Of a DNA stretch of 64,000 nucleotides, positions 47,976 through 57,453 are shown one piece after another. Where the stretch lies: NCBI RefSeq assembly GCF_014205675.1, contig NZ_JACIIX010000006.1:60585-124584 (forward strand). Reading direction: 5' to 3'. A model generated the notes under the pieces. The model made no database searches, was not told where the DNA came from, and worked only from the letters and a program-made list of their open reading frames with translations. The first letter of the stretch is position 1. Each line of letters starts with the position of its first letter. The position numbers and the translations under genes are program-made. The DNA comes from Novispirillum itersonii (GTDB lineage Bacteria > Pseudomonadota > Alphaproteobacteria > Rhodospirillales > Rhodospirillaceae).

Positions 47976-49617
47976 CCGGGCGCAGGCGGGTGCGTTCCAG
48001 CTCGCCGCGCTGCTCCAGAATCGGATAGGCCACCGAGGTGATGTGGGCGTTGATCCGCTTCAGATCCCGCAGAATGTCCAGATGCAGGGCGCTGGTCTCG
48101 ATGCTTTCCCGCCGCCCGCTGCTGATGCGGCTGAGGTGGGATTCGGTGGCGCTGCGTTCCAGTCGGCGCATTTCCGCCTTCTCTGCCACCAGCTGCCGGG
48201 CCAGCGCCACGTCGCCGGACACAAACACGGCCAGGGCTGCCCGCAGGTTGGACATGGTCAGGGCGAACATCGCCTCGATATCGTGGAAGCCCTCATCAGA
48301 GAAGGTCAGGTGGTGCTTGATCTTCTTTTCCGCCAGTTCCTTCAGGTTACGGTCGATGATGTCGCCGATATGCTCCAGATTGATGGCGAAGGTCATGATT
48401 TCGCTGGCGCGGTGGCGTTCCTCCTCGCCCATGTCCTCGTTAGACAGGCGGACCAGATACATCTTCACCGCCTCATGCAGGCTGTCGACGACGTCATCCA
48501 TCTTGCCCAGTTCTCCGGCCTGCTTGGCCGTGCCGCCGCGCAGTACATCCAGTGACAGGGCCAGCATCGCCTCGATCTGATCGCCGATGCGCAGGGTCTC
48601 GCGAGTGGCGGCCCCGATGGCAACGGTCGGGCTGCCGAGAGCGGATTCATCCAGATGGCGCGGCCGCCGCTGATCATCGGTCATCGGCTCGTCCGGGCGC
48701 AGCCGCAGGGTCAGGGCGGCAATGGCCCCGGTCAGGGGCAGGGCCAGCACCGACAGGGCGATGTTGAACAGAATGTGGAAGTTGACCAGCACCGCCACCG
48801 GGTCGGCATCAATCTTCGCCAGAAGCGGGGCCAGCGTCTCCAGAAACGGTACGGTGATAGCGGCCCCGGCGAGGCGGACAATCAGGTTGCCGAGCGGCAC
48901 CCGGCGCACCACCGGCTTCTCATGCCCGGTTTCCAGCACCGGCGACAGGGCGCTGCCGATGTTGGACCCCAGCACCAGCGCCAGCCCGAACGACAGGCTG
49001 AACGAGTCCTGTGCCGCCAGAGGCAGGATCAGCAGAATGGCGGCAATGCTGGAATGGGCGAGCAGGGCAATCAGGGCGGCCAGTGCCAGCCCGGCCAGCC
49101 ACAGGCCATCCAGATCGCGCAGAACCGCCTGAAGCTGCGGCGCGGTCCGCAGCGGTTCCGAGGCGATGTGCAGCAGGTGCAGCGACAGCAGCATCAGGCC
49201 AAGGCCGATGGCAATGCGGGCCAGATGCCGCCGTCGGCCCTCGCCGGAGCGGAACACCACCACGCCGCCCAGAATCAGCACAGCGGACAGCGGCCCGACG
49301 TTAAAGGTCAGCAGCTTGGCCATCAGGCTGGTGCCGATATTCGCCCCCAGCATCACCGCCTGCGCGGTGGCGGTGGTCATCAGGCCCCGCCCGGCGAAAG
49401 AGGCGGCCATGAAGCAGGTGGCGGTGCTGCTTTGCAGGGCCAGTGTCACCACCGTTCCCGCCCCCAGGGCGCGGATCCGGTTGCTGATGCCGGTGTTGAT
49501 CCAGCGGCGCAGGTTGGCCCCATAGGCCCGGGTGACACCGGTGCCGACCATGCGCAGGCCCCACAGCAGCAGGGCCGCCGCACCGAGAATGTTGATCAGG
49601 ACCGACAGTTCACCCAT
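47968..49617 (-). CDS. Na/Pi cotransporter family protein with PhoU-like tail
   Basis: 549 residues. About eight membrane helices in two inverted repeats (residues 1-310), each with the QSSTAT / SSIA-type motif (TLALQSSTATCFMAAS; ALLAHSSIAAILLI) and GANIGTS / GSNIGSA. A PhoU-like helical domain (about 340-530) follows. The NptA/YjbB type imports or exports phosphate with sodium. The last codons overlap a receiver-domain remnant, so the 3' end may have been rearranged. Confidence 0.92.
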   Translation of the reverse strand: MGELSVLINILGAAALLLWGLRMVGTGVTRAYGANLRRWINTGISNRIRALGAGTVVTLALQSSTATCFMAASFAGRGLMTTATAQAVMLGANIGTSLMAKLLTFNVGPLSAVLILGGVVVFRSGEGRRRHLARIAIGLGLMLLSLHLLHIASEPLRTAPQLQAVLRDLDGLWLAGLALAALIALLAHSSIAAILLILPLAAQDSFSLSFGLALVLGSNIGSALSPVLETGHEKPVVRRVPLGNLIVRLAGAAITVPFLETLAPLLAKIDADPVAVLVNFHILFNIALSVLALPLTGAIAALTLRLRPDEPMTDDQRRPRHLDESALGSPTVAIGAATRETLRIGDQIEAMLALSLDVLRGGTAKQAGELGKMDDVVDSLHEAVKMYLVRLSNEDMGEEERHRASEIMTFAINLEHIGDIIDRNLKELAEKKIKHHLTFSDEGFHDIEAMFALTMSNLRAALAVFVSGDVALARQLVAEKAEMRRLERSATESHLSRISSGRRESIETSALHLDILRDLKRINAHITSVAYPILEQRGELERTRLRPAG

Positions 49618-49739
49618 GGCACACCCCGTGCCCCGCCCTGTGAGGAGACCGCAGGGATGCGGGGATCACATTAGGGGCATTCCAGAAATCAGTGACTGTC
49701 ATATTTCTGTAAGAAAAAGGTAACAGTCAATGAAAACTG

Positions 49740-49772
49740 TTCAAAAAAGCGCGTTATGTGCGCTTTTTTGAA
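49740..49772. terminator. Bidirectional terminator
   Basis: TTCAAAAAAGCGC-gttatgt-GCGCTTTTTTGAA, a perfect 13-bp stem with T-run. Lies between the ExoD gene (minus, ending at 49795) and the transporter promoter. Confidence 0.88.
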
Positions 49773-49794
49773 AATCGTGTCGCTAAAATGAACA

Positions 49795-50427
49795 TTACCC
49801 CAGCATGCTGAGGACAGCGGTGCCACCGGTGACCGCTGCCCCGGCAGCAATGCCGATGGCCACCAGAGACAGGCCCCAGCCGATCAGCAGCACCACTCCA
49901 TCCCGCTCAAACAGCCCCAGTCCGATCAGGCAGAGGATCAGGCCCAGCGGGATGTTGGTGAAGGGGACCGGCAGCAGCAGCAGGCCAACCACCAGAACGG
50001 CGATAAAACCGGTGATCCGCTCTGCGGCGCGGGAGGACATCCACGGCAGGCGGGGGGTCAGGATCTTTTCGATCCGGTGCAGGCGCGGGCTGACGAACCC
50101 CATGATTTTCCGCCAGGTTCCGGCATCAAGGGACCGGTCTGACAGGGCGCGGGGCAGCCAAGGCCGGGGCAGGCCGATCAGCAGTTGCAGGGTGATGATC
50201 AGCAGGGGCGCGCCGAACAGCAGGCCGAAGCCGGGCAGCGGCATCGGCACCAGACAGGGGGCGGCGAGGGCGACAATGGCGACGCCGAAGGCCCGCTCAT
50301 CCAAGGCGCCGGTAATGTCCCCGAAGCGGATGCGGTGTCCTTCCGGCACATCGGCAAGGCGCTCCAGAACGGCGGAGGCGGAGGGGCGGGACGACGGATG
50401 CGGAGACGCGGAGGCAGGATCGGACAT
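49795..50427 (-). CDS. exoD: Exopolysaccharide synthesis protein ExoD family
   Basis: 210 residues with the ExoD pattern: a hydrophilic N-part (ERLADVPEGHRIRFGDITGALDERAFG) and about four to five membrane helices (LVPMPLPGFGLLFGAPLLI, ITGFIAVLVVGLLLLPVPFT, NIPLGLILCLIGLGLFERDG). In Sinorhizobium ExoD affects exopolysaccharide and alkali tolerance; biochemical role unknown. Confidence 0.88.
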   Translation of the reverse strand: MSDPASASPHPSSRPSASAVLERLADVPEGHRIRFGDITGALDERAFGVAIVALAAPCLVPMPLPGFGLLFGAPLLIITLQLLIGLPRPWLPRALSDRSLDAGTWRKIMGFVSPRLHRIEKILTPRLPWMSSRAAERITGFIAVLVVGLLLLPVPFTNIPLGLILCLIGLGLFERDGVVLLIGWGLSLVAIGIAAGAAVTGGTAVLSMLG

Positions 50428-50503
50428 GTTGGTCCATGACTGAAGGTGGACATCCGGCGGTGCGCCGGTCTGTCCCCTTCATCTGGGCCGGGGTTTCGCG
50501 AAA

Positions 50504-51436
50504 TCAAGCCAGCACGGCAATCAGAACCGGGGCCACCAGCAGGCTGATGGCGGTGCCGATCAGGATGGAGGAGGCAACACGGTTTTCCCCCAGCCGGTAG
50601 GTTCCCGCCATCAGGGTGGTGTTGGCCCCGGTCGGCATGCAGGCGATCACCGTGCAGACCGTGACGGTGAACGGGGGGAGTCCGAACACAAAGCGGCCAA
50701 GCAGGAACACCAGCAGCGGCAGCAGCAGGGTCTTGGCCCCGGCCAGAAACAGGCTGACCCGCAGATCCCCCCGCAGTTTCACCCCGTACAGGCCGGAGCC
50801 GACCAGCAGCAGTGACAGCGGCGTCACTGCCCCCTGCATCCGTTCCAGCGCCTGATCAAGCACGGCAGGCAGCCGGAGCCCGGTCAGCGACAGGGCAACC
50901 CCGGCGGCAATGCCGATCAGCACCGGGTTGCGCACCACGCCGGAGAGGGTCTTTCGCAGGGCCTTCCAGCCACCGCCACCGCTCAGGCCCCATTCGGCCA
51001 TCAGCACGGTCAGGGTCACCAGAACCGCGGCATGGATTGATACCACGATCAGCAGGATGGTCAGCCCGGGCCGCCCGTAGGCCCCTTCGACAATCGGAAA
51101 CCCCAGCAGCACAAGGTTGGAAAAGGTGCTGGCCATCATCAGCACGGCGGTTTCCGGCAGGCTACAGCGGAATGCCAGCCGGAGAACCGCCACCGCTACC
51201 ACGGCGACAATGGCGATGGCCCCATAAAAGGCCCCCCACAGGGCGGGGTCGAAAATTTCCGCCAGCCGTTCATGCGACAGCAGATACATCAGGGATCCCG
51301 GCATCAGCACCCACATCGCCAGCCGGTTCAGGGCCCGCTGGGCGGACAGGTCCATGATGTTCCGCCATGCCAGCACATATCCCAGCAGAACCAGCAGGAA
51401 CACCGGTCCGCCTGCCGCCGCCATGGTCTGATACAT
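50504..51436 (-). CDS. AEC family (auxin efflux carrier-like) transporter
   Basis: 310 residues from ATG 51436 (MYQTMAAAGGPVFLLVLLGY); the frame starts 33 codons earlier without membrane character. Ten predicted helices in two bundles of five, with SNLVLLGFPIVEG and CMPTGANTTLMAGTY at the crossover positions typical of AEC carriers. Bacterial members move malate, malonate or similar carboxylates. Substrate unknown. Confidence 0.88.
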   Translation of the reverse strand: MYQTMAAAGGPVFLLVLLGYVLAWRNIMDLSAQRALNRLAMWVLMPGSLMYLLSHERLAEIFDPALWGAFYGAIAIVAVVAVAVLRLAFRCSLPETAVLMMASTFSNLVLLGFPIVEGAYGRPGLTILLIVVSIHAAVLVTLTVLMAEWGLSGGGGWKALRKTLSGVVRNPVLIGIAAGVALSLTGLRLPAVLDQALERMQGAVTPLSLLLVGSGLYGVKLRGDLRVSLFLAGAKTLLLPLLVFLLGRFVFGLPPFTVTVCTVIACMPTGANTTLMAGTYRLGENRVASSILIGTAISLLVAPVLIAVLA

Positions 51437-51620
51437 CACCTGAAATCCGCCGGTTGTTGAAAGAAGGGGGGAGGTCTGACAGCCGGGCTGTCCTTCTTCA
51501 CCGGGGTAGCCTATCGCCTCCGTCCGTGCAGGCAAAGGCCGGGTTTCCGCAGGTGCGGGCTATTCAGTCCCCGTTCAGGAGGCTAGGCTATGTTAATCTT
51601 CACTTTGATGGGAGAATGCG

Positions 51621-52046
51621 ATGATTTCCCTGATCCTTAACCTGATCTGGCTGGTGTTCGGCGGGATCGTGATGTTTCTGGGCTGGATGGTGGCCGGGGT
51701 GCTGATGGTGATCAGCATCATCGGTATTCCGTGGGCGCGGTCCGCCTTCACCATCGGGGTGTATGCGCTGTGGCCCTTCGGCCGGACGGCGGTTGACCGC
51801 TCCCGCCTCTCCGGGCAGCAGGATCTTGGCACCGGCCCGATGGGCACGGTGGGCAACATTCTGTGGTTTCTGGTGGCGGGCTGGTGGCTGGCGCTGGGGC
51901 ATCTCGGCTCCGCCATTGCCTGCGCCGTCACCATTATCGGCCTGCCGCTGGCGTGGGCACATCTGAAGCTGGCGGTGATCTCCCTTGCCCCGATCGGCAA
52001 GACGGTGATCGATGCCGATCAGGCTGACCGTCTGCCGCCCGGCTGA
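51621..52046 (+). CDS. YccF domain-containing inner membrane protein
   Basis: 141 residues with two YccF repeats: MISLILNLIWLVFGGIVMFLGW and IIGIPWARSAFTIGVYALWPFGR, then NILWFLVAGWWLALGHLGSA and IIGLPLAWAHLKLAVISLAPIGK. Four membrane helices. Ribosome site GGGAGA upstream. The E. coli relative yccF sits with yccS; function unknown. Confidence 0.9.
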   Translation: MISLILNLIWLVFGGIVMFLGWMVAGVLMVISIIGIPWARSAFTIGVYALWPFGRTAVDRSRLSGQQDLGTGPMGTVGNILWFLVAGWWLALGHLGSAIACAVTIIGLPLAWAHLKLAVISLAPIGKTVIDADQADRLPPG

Positions 52047-52198
52047 GCCGGAGGCGGCGTTCCGGCGGTAAAATCCGTAAAAAAGAAGCGGATTCGTGTC
52101 TTGTCTCCGGCGTCGTAAGACCCTAGCTGAAAAGGCGGGGGCTGACAGCCGTGCGGTACCGGGGCCCCTGTGGCCCGTAACAGACGTAAAGGCTCCCC

Positions 52199-52891
52199 AT
52201 GATTGACCTGTTTTACTGGCCGACCCCGAATGGCTGGAAAGTCGCCCTGATGCTTGAGGAGCTGGGGATTCCCTACCAGATCCATCCGGTCAACATCGGG
52301 CAGGATGACCAGTTCCGGCCGGAATTTCTGGCGGTCAGCCCGAACAACCGGATGCCGGTGATCATCGATCAGGCTCCGGCCGATGGCGGCCCGGCCCTGT
52401 CGGTGTTTGAATCCGGTGCCATTCTGAAATATCTCGCCCTCAGCCATGGCCGGTTCTATGGGCAGACCGTGCGGGATCAGGCGCAGATTGATCAGTGGCT
52501 GTTCTGGCAGCACGGCGGTCTGGGGCCGATGGCCGGACAGACCCACCATTTCAACCGGGCGGCCCCGGAGCCGGTTCCCTATGCGATTGCCCGGTATACT
52601 GCGGAAACCCGCCGTCTGTACGGGGTGCTGAATACCCGTCTGACCGGGCGGGAATTCGTTGCCGGAGACTACTCCATCGCTGATATGGCGATCTGGCCGT
52701 GGATCCGCCGTCACGACTGGCAAGGTATCGCGCTGGAGGAATTCCCCGACGTGCAGCGCTGGTATGCCACCATCGCCGCCCGTCCGGCGGCACAGCGGGC
52801 GGTGGAGATCGGGGCGGACTGGCGGGACCGCAACCGGACCATGGACGATGCGGATCTGGCGGTGCTGAAGGCCGCCGCCGGACACGGCTGA
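52199..52891 (+). CDS. Glutathione S-transferase (Nu-class/YfcG-like)
   Basis: 230 residues. N-terminal thioredoxin fold about 1-87 (DLFYWPTPNGWKVALMLEEL, NRMPVIIDQ, FESGAILKYLA) and C-terminal helices 90-205 (YSIADMAIWPWIRRH). The TPNGWK active-site Thr-Pro-Asn is the Nu-class signature of YfcG/YghU, which act as disulfide-bond reductases of glutathione. Upstream of oxyR on the same strand, which suits a thiol or peroxide stress role. Confidence 0.92.
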   Translation: MIDLFYWPTPNGWKVALMLEELGIPYQIHPVNIGQDDQFRPEFLAVSPNNRMPVIIDQAPADGGPALSVFESGAILKYLALSHGRFYGQTVRDQAQIDQWLFWQHGGLGPMAGQTHHFNRAAPEPVPYAIARYTAETRRLYGVLNTRLTGREFVAGDYSIADMAIWPWIRRHDWQGIALEEFPDVQRWYATIAARPAAQRAVEIGADWRDRNRTMDDADLAVLKAAAGHG

Positions 52892-52992
52892 TCACCGAAA
52901 TCCGGCCTGTGTGCGTACTTATGCTGTCTGTTTTTGTGTACCCCCGCCTGAGCGGTTTCCGCTGAGGCGGGGGCGAAGATGTGGAGACCCTG

Positions 52993-53913
52993 ATGCGTCC
53001 GCTTCCTACCCTGCGGCAACTGCGCTACCTCGTGACCGTCGCTGAGACCCTGCATTTCGGCAAGGCCGCCGAAAAGTGTTTCGTGACCCAGTCCACCCTG
53101 TCGGCAGGCATTCAGGATCTGGAAGACCTGCTGGGGGTGACGCTGATTGAGCGACAGTCCCGCCGCAAGGTGGTGATCACCCCGCTGGGGGACGATATTA
53201 TCCAGCGGGCCCGCAAATTGCTGACCGATGCCGAGGCCCTGTCTGATGCTGCCCGCGCCGGGGCGGACCCGCTGGCCGGGGATCTGCGGCTGGGGGTGAT
53301 CCCGACCATCGGCCCCTATGTGCTGCCGGGGGTGATGCCTGCCGCCCGCCGCGCCTATCCGGATCTGCGCCTGTTCCTGCGGGAAGAACAGTCGGCCCGC
53401 CTGCTGTCGGATCTCGATGCCGGGCGGGTGGATGCCGGTCTGCTGGCCCTGCCGTATGAAACCGGGGATCTGGTGGTGCATCCGCTGTGGCGGGAAGATG
53501 TGGTGGCGCTGCTGCCGCAGGGGCACCCGCTGGCGGATCAGCCGCGCCTGTATGACCGCGATCTGCTGGGGGTTGATCTGCTGATGCTGGAAGACGGCCA
53601 CTGCCTGCGCGATCATGCCCTTCAGGCCTGCGGGCTGCGTGGCCCACGGGAGAACGAAGCCTTTCAGGCCACCAGCGTCCGCACGCTGGTGCAGATGGTG
53701 GCCAATGGGCTGGGCGTGACCCTGCTGCCGCGCTCGGCCCTGCCGGTGGAGATCAGCGACGGTGCCCCGGTGGTGATCCGCCCGCTGGATGGCGCGGTGC
53801 CAGCCCGCACCATTGCACTGGTGTGGCGGCGGGCCAGCCCGCGGGGCCGCGATTTCCGGCTGCTGGGAGATCTGTTGATCGCCAATGCTCCGGCTGGCAT
53901 GTTGCCTCTGTAA
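52993..53913 (+). CDS. oxyR: Hydrogen peroxide-inducible regulator OxyR
   Basis: 306 residues from ATG 52993 (GGAGA upstream); GTG 52981 is an in-frame alternative. LysR HTH at 1-62. The redox pair C204 and C213 lies in GHCLRDHALQAC with the nine-residue spacing of E. coli C199/C208, which form the peroxide-induced disulfide. This makes OxyR, not a generic LysR protein. It follows the GST gene by about 100 bp and precedes a YbaK-like gene. Confidence 0.93.
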   Translation: MRPLPTLRQLRYLVTVAETLHFGKAAEKCFVTQSTLSAGIQDLEDLLGVTLIERQSRRKVVITPLGDDIIQRARKLLTDAEALSDAARAGADPLAGDLRLGVIPTIGPYVLPGVMPAARRAYPDLRLFLREEQSARLLSDLDAGRVDAGLLALPYETGDLVVHPLWREDVVALLPQGHPLADQPRLYDRDLLGVDLLMLEDGHCLRDHALQACGLRGPRENEAFQATSVRTLVQMVANGLGVTLLPRSALPVEISDGAPVVIRPLDGAVPARTIALVWRRASPRGRDFRLLGDLLIANAPAGMLPL

Positions 53914-53952
53914 GGCCCGAAGCGGCTCCCCAGACAGCAGGAAGGACGTGCG

Positions 53953-54456
53953 ATGACGGAAGACACCATTCTGGCCTCTGCCAGTGTGCAGCGGGTGATC
54001 GCGGTGCTGGCACAGGCCGGAATGACGGAGCGGGTTCGGGTGCTGTCTGACACCGCCCGCACGGCGGAAGATGCCGCCGCCGCGCTGAACACCGTGCTGG
54101 GCAGCATCGTTAAATCCCTGATGTTTACCGTTGAGGGTGCCCCGGTGATGGCTCTGGTGGCGGGGGACCGCCGCTGCTGCACTGATGCGCTGCCGCGTGC
54201 CCTTGGCAGTGCCGCTCAGGCGGAACGGGCCCCGGCGCGGCTGGTGCGGGATGTCACCGGCTTTGCCATCGGCGGCGTCGCCCCGGTCGGCCATGTGCAG
54301 GCCCTGCCGGTGCTGATTGATGCCTCTCTCCAGCGATTTGACCGCCTGTATGCGGCGGCGGGACACACCCATTGTGTGTTCGGCCTGAGCTGGGAGGAAC
54401 TGCTGACCCTGACCGGGGGCACCGTGGTGGACGGTCTGGGCCTGTCGGCGGACTGA
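53953..54456 (+). CDS. YbaK/EbsC-like aminoacyl-tRNA editing protein
   Basis: 167 residues with the YbaK fold: VLGSIVKSLMFTVEGAPVMALVAGDRR, the conserved Lys in the SIVKSL segment, and ATGFAIGGVAPVGH-like DVTGFAIGGVAPVGH, which shapes the editing pocket. Such stand-alone domains deacylate mischarged tRNA (for example Cys-tRNA(Pro) by YbaK). Target amino acid not determined. Confidence 0.9.
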   Translation: MTEDTILASASVQRVIAVLAQAGMTERVRVLSDTARTAEDAAAALNTVLGSIVKSLMFTVEGAPVMALVAGDRRCCTDALPRALGSAAQAERAPARLVRDVTGFAIGGVAPVGHVQALPVLIDASLQRFDRLYAAAGHTHCVFGLSWEELLTLTGGTVVDGLGLSAD

Positions 54457-54584
54457 CCGCCGCCCTTCCGTCCTGCCGCTTTCTTTTAATGGTTTTGAAC
54501 TGGACAGCGGGCGGCCGCCGCCTATGCTGCACCCTGTTCTTTTCCCCATCCCATCTTTGGATCTTTTTTAGGAGTGAGGCCGCG

Positions 54585-55280
54585 ATGGCTCTTTCCGGAC
54601 CTTCCGTTCTTCCCGCCGCCGGGCAGGCCGTGCAGCAGGCCGTGATCTTTCTGCATGGTTACGGTGCTGACGGAAATGACCTGATCGATCTGGCCCCGAT
54701 GCTGGTGGATGCCCTGCCGGGGACCGCGTTCTATTCCCCCGATGCCCCCCAGCCGTGCGAAATGGGGCCGTTCGGGCGCCAGTGGTTCAGCCTGTCGCAG
54801 TATGACCCGGAAATGCTGCGCCGTAATCCGGCGACGCTGGCCCCGGCCTATGCCCAGATGCTGGACGGCACCCGCGCTGCGACCCCGGACCTGTCGGCCT
54901 TTATCGACAGCGTGGCGGCAACCCATGGCATTGGCCGTGACCGGGTGGCTCTGGTCGGCTTTTCGCAGGGCACCATGATGGCCCTGCACGTCGCCCTGCG
55001 GACCCAGCCGTCGGTGGCGGCTGTGGTCGGGTTTTCCGGCGCGTTGATCGGGGCTGACAGTCTGGAGACGGAACTGGTGTCGGAGCCGCCGGTGCTGCTG
55101 ATCCATGGCGATGCGGACCAGATTGTGCCGATTGCGGCGATGGGCATGGCCTCCCGCGTGCTGGAAGATGCCGGGATCGACGTTAACACCATGACCTGCG
55201 CCGGGCTGGAGCACGGAATTGACCGCGACGGGCTGGAGCTGGCGGCGGGCTTTCTGGCCCATGTTTTCGGGCTGGAATAA
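54585..55280 (+). CDS. Phospholipase/carboxylesterase family alpha/beta hydrolase
   Basis: 231 residues from ATG 54585 with AGGAG upstream. Triad S127 (GFSQGT), D178 (HGDADQIVP) and H210 (GLEHGID), oxyanion region FLHGYGADGND at 22-32. Resembles cytoplasmic esterases of the lysophospholipase/acyl-protein-thioesterase type. Natural substrate unknown. No signal peptide. Confidence 0.92.
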   Translation: MALSGPSVLPAAGQAVQQAVIFLHGYGADGNDLIDLAPMLVDALPGTAFYSPDAPQPCEMGPFGRQWFSLSQYDPEMLRRNPATLAPAYAQMLDGTRAATPDLSAFIDSVAATHGIGRDRVALVGFSQGTMMALHVALRTQPSVAAVVGFSGALIGADSLETELVSEPPVLLIHGDADQIVPIAAMGMASRVLEDAGIDVNTMTCAGLEHGIDRDGLELAAGFLAHVFGLE

Positions 55281-55330
55281 GGCCCGGGCCGGGATGTCGG
55301 AAAAAAAGTGCAATTTCCGACATTTCTGGG

Positions 55331-55359
55331 TTGACCGGGGCGGCGGCATCCATTAAAAA
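55331..55359 (+). promoter_or_regulatory. Promoter of tRNA-Ser
   Basis: TTGACC, 17-base spacer, TAAAAA, 34 bases before the mature tRNA. Confidence 0.75.
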
Positions 55360-55393
55360 CCGCCTCCTCAGGCCGCACAAGCCGACACGCAGT

Positions 55394-55485
55394 GGAGCGG
55401 TGGGTGAGTGGCTGAAACCAGCAGTTTGCTAAACTGTCGTACGGGGTAACTCGTACCGAGGGTTCGAATCCCTCCCGCTCCGCCA
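55394..55485 (+). tRNA. tRNA-Ser(GCT)
   Basis: 92 bases with encoded CCA. Acceptor GGAGCGG paired with CCGCTCC, anticodon loop TTGCTAA (GCT, reads AGC/AGU), long variable arm CGTACGGGGTAACTCGTACC, T arm GAGGGTTCGAATCCCTC. Complete. Confidence 0.98.
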
Positions 55486-55494
55486 GATTCAAGG

Positions 55495-55524
55495 CCGCCC
55501 GGTTCGAAAGAGCCGGGCGGTTTT
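55495..55524 (+). terminator. Terminator of tRNA-Ser
   Basis: CCGCCCGG-N10-CCGGGCGG followed by TTTTG. The remaining bases to 55821 show no gene. Confidence 0.88.
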
Positions 55525-55821
55525 GCTTTGCGGGATCAAGGGGTTGCCGATTGAGGTTGCATCCGGGGGCCGAAGCGGGTGGATTGCCGTTGCCGCGGGG
55601 GGAACAGATGCCTGATCCTGCATCAATGCGGGTTATGGCAATCCGGGCAATTAAGGCTCTTTCAATCTTCCACAGGTATGATCGCATACGGTAAAGCTTT
55701 CCGCTGGGGGCAGCAGGGGGCGATCGGATCGGGTGACCGGAGATTCAGTTTTCCGGTGCCGGGTGACGGATTTTCAGACTGACCCCGTATCAAGGGGGGC
55801 AGAAAACGGGGAGCGGGTCTC

Positions 55822-57081
55822 GTGTGGCTTAAGCAGCTGTTCAAACCTTCCGGTCCGCATCGGGCAACCGCGCAGGGGCAGGCCCCGGCTCCCCGGCGCT
55901 GCCGTGGCCGTCTGGGCGCGGTTGCTGCCATCGCCGCTGCCCTGTGGTGTGGCCCTGCGGCGGCGGACAGTGGCTTTCTGGGTATTCAGGTCCAGCCGGT
56001 TGATCCGTCCATCCGTCAGGCGCTGTCGCTGACCGCAGGCGGCGGGGTCATTGTCCGCGATGTCGAGGGCGGTGGCCCGGCATGGCAGGGGGGGCTGCGC
56101 ACCGGGGATGTCATTCTGGGCTTTGACGGGCGGACCGTGAGCGGTTTCGACGATCTGGTGTCGCGGGTGGGCACCACCCGGACCGGCCAGCCGGTTTCCT
56201 TCCGCATCTGGCGGGGCAAGGTGGAACAGCCGGTGGCGGTGACCATGGGCAGCTGGCCTGCGGGGTGGAAGATCAGCGCGGTGGCGACGGCGGTCCTGCC
56301 GGAATTCGGCCTGACCGTGATCGCCCTGTCAGAAAAGAACCGTCTGGATTATGGGGTGCGCTGGGGATCGGTCGGGGTGATCGTCCGTCAGGTGGACCCC
56401 GGATCGGCAGCGGCGCAGGCAGGCCTGAAGGCGGGTGACGTCATCGTGGCGGTTGGCCGCAGTGTGGTCACCGCCCCGGATATGCTGGAAGTGACGCTAC
56501 AGGCCATGGGGCCGCGCTGGTATGTTCTGGCGGAGCGTGGGAACGCGGTGTTTCTGGCTGGGGTGGGGGCGGCTGACCTGCCGGTGGTGGCGGGGGAAAC
56601 CGTTCTGGCGGCCCAGTTGCCGGATGGCCCCTATGTGATGGATACGGCCCGCAATGATCAGTGGATGTCTCCGGCCTCTTCTCTGTCGGCGCTGCCTGTC
56701 GGCTATCAGCCGCCGCCGGAAGCCCGTGAAGGGGCGCATGAGGTCGGGCTGACCCTGTCCAGCCTGTCGGTTGAACGGCGCAAACGCTATAACCTGCGCT
56801 GGAGCAGCCGTGGGGTGGTGGTGGACGGTGTGGATGCCGGTGGCCGGGGCCAGCTGGCCGGATTGCGGCCGGGGGACGTGATTGCTCAGGTCAACCAGCA
56901 GCCGGTGGCGGATATCGCGCAGGCGAAGGCCCTGCTGGCGGGACCCGGGCCGTTGTTGCTGACGGTGGAGCGGCCGGATGGCTTCCAGTTCATTGTGCTG
57001 GGGGTCACCACGGCATCATCGGCGGATGGCAGCCTGCCGAAGGCGACGGTGCCCTTGCTGAAGTGGCAGACCGGGGGCTGA
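55822..57081 (+). CDS. Exported protein with three PDZ domains and no protease domain
   Basis: 419 residues from GTG 55822 (GGGGAG upstream). Signal sequence about 25-48 (LGAVAAIAAALWCGPAAADS), then PDZ-like domains at about 48-133 (GFLGIQVQ..., GLRTGDVILGFDGR), 145-235 (GLKAGDVIVAVGR) and 310-395 (GLRPGDVIAQVNQQ). The spacing and sequence match the PDZ parts of DegP/HtrA-type proteins, but the trypsin-like domain is missing entirely. Possible periplasmic adaptor or substrate-binding regulator. Confidence 0.85.
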   Translation: MWLKQLFKPSGPHRATAQGQAPAPRRCRGRLGAVAAIAAALWCGPAAADSGFLGIQVQPVDPSIRQALSLTAGGGVIVRDVEGGGPAWQGGLRTGDVILGFDGRTVSGFDDLVSRVGTTRTGQPVSFRIWRGKVEQPVAVTMGSWPAGWKISAVATAVLPEFGLTVIALSEKNRLDYGVRWGSVGVIVRQVDPGSAAAQAGLKAGDVIVAVGRSVVTAPDMLEVTLQAMGPRWYVLAERGNAVFLAGVGAADLPVVAGETVLAAQLPDGPYVMDTARNDQWMSPASSLSALPVGYQPPPEAREGAHEVGLTLSSLSVERRKRYNLRWSSRGVVVDGVDAGGRGQLAGLRPGDVIAQVNQQPVADIAQAKALLAGPGPLLLTVERPDGFQFIVLGVTTASSADGSLPKATVPLLKWQTGG

Positions 57082-57120
57082 TGCCTCTCTGTTATCGGGC
57101 CTGCTGTGGGACCGGCATGA

Positions 57121-57154
57121 AAAACGGCGCATCCGTGGGGAATGCGCCGTTTTT
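57121..57154. terminator. Bidirectional terminator
   Basis: AAAACGGCGCAT-N9-ATGCGCCGTTTT between the convergent triple-PDZ gene and the small membrane gene. Confidence 0.9.
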
Positions 57155-57177
57155 GTATCTGTGCCCTGCGGCAGGCC

Positions 57178-57393
57178 TCAGGAGGCGCGGCCCTGAGTGC
57201 GGGCAATCACGCGGCTCATCCAGAACGCCAGCAGGAAAATGGCGATCAGGGCGATCGGCAGAAGGGTATAGACCTGCTGCTGGGTTTCCCCGGCAAAGCT
57301 GGTGCTCTTGCCGCCCAGCATGGATTCCAGAGCAATCCAGATGCCCATCGGGGCAATCATGAACACGGCGAGCAGATAAGGCAGAAAACGCAT
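57178..57393 (-). CDS. Two-helix small membrane protein, unknown
   Basis: 71 residues; GAGAGGA precedes the ATG. Helices about 4-24 (LPYLLAVFMIAPMGIWIALE) and 43-62 (LLPIALIAIFLLAFWMSRVI). Ends in a basic tail. No family recognised. Confidence 0.6.
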   Translation of the reverse strand: MRFLPYLLAVFMIAPMGIWIALESMLGGKSTSFAGETQQQVYTLLPIALIAIFLLAFWMSRVIARTQGRAS

Positions 57394-57453
57394 GTCGGTC
57401 CTCTCTTACGACACTGGAGTGCTTTCAGTAAAAGTGGACACCGGCTTTGCGCT

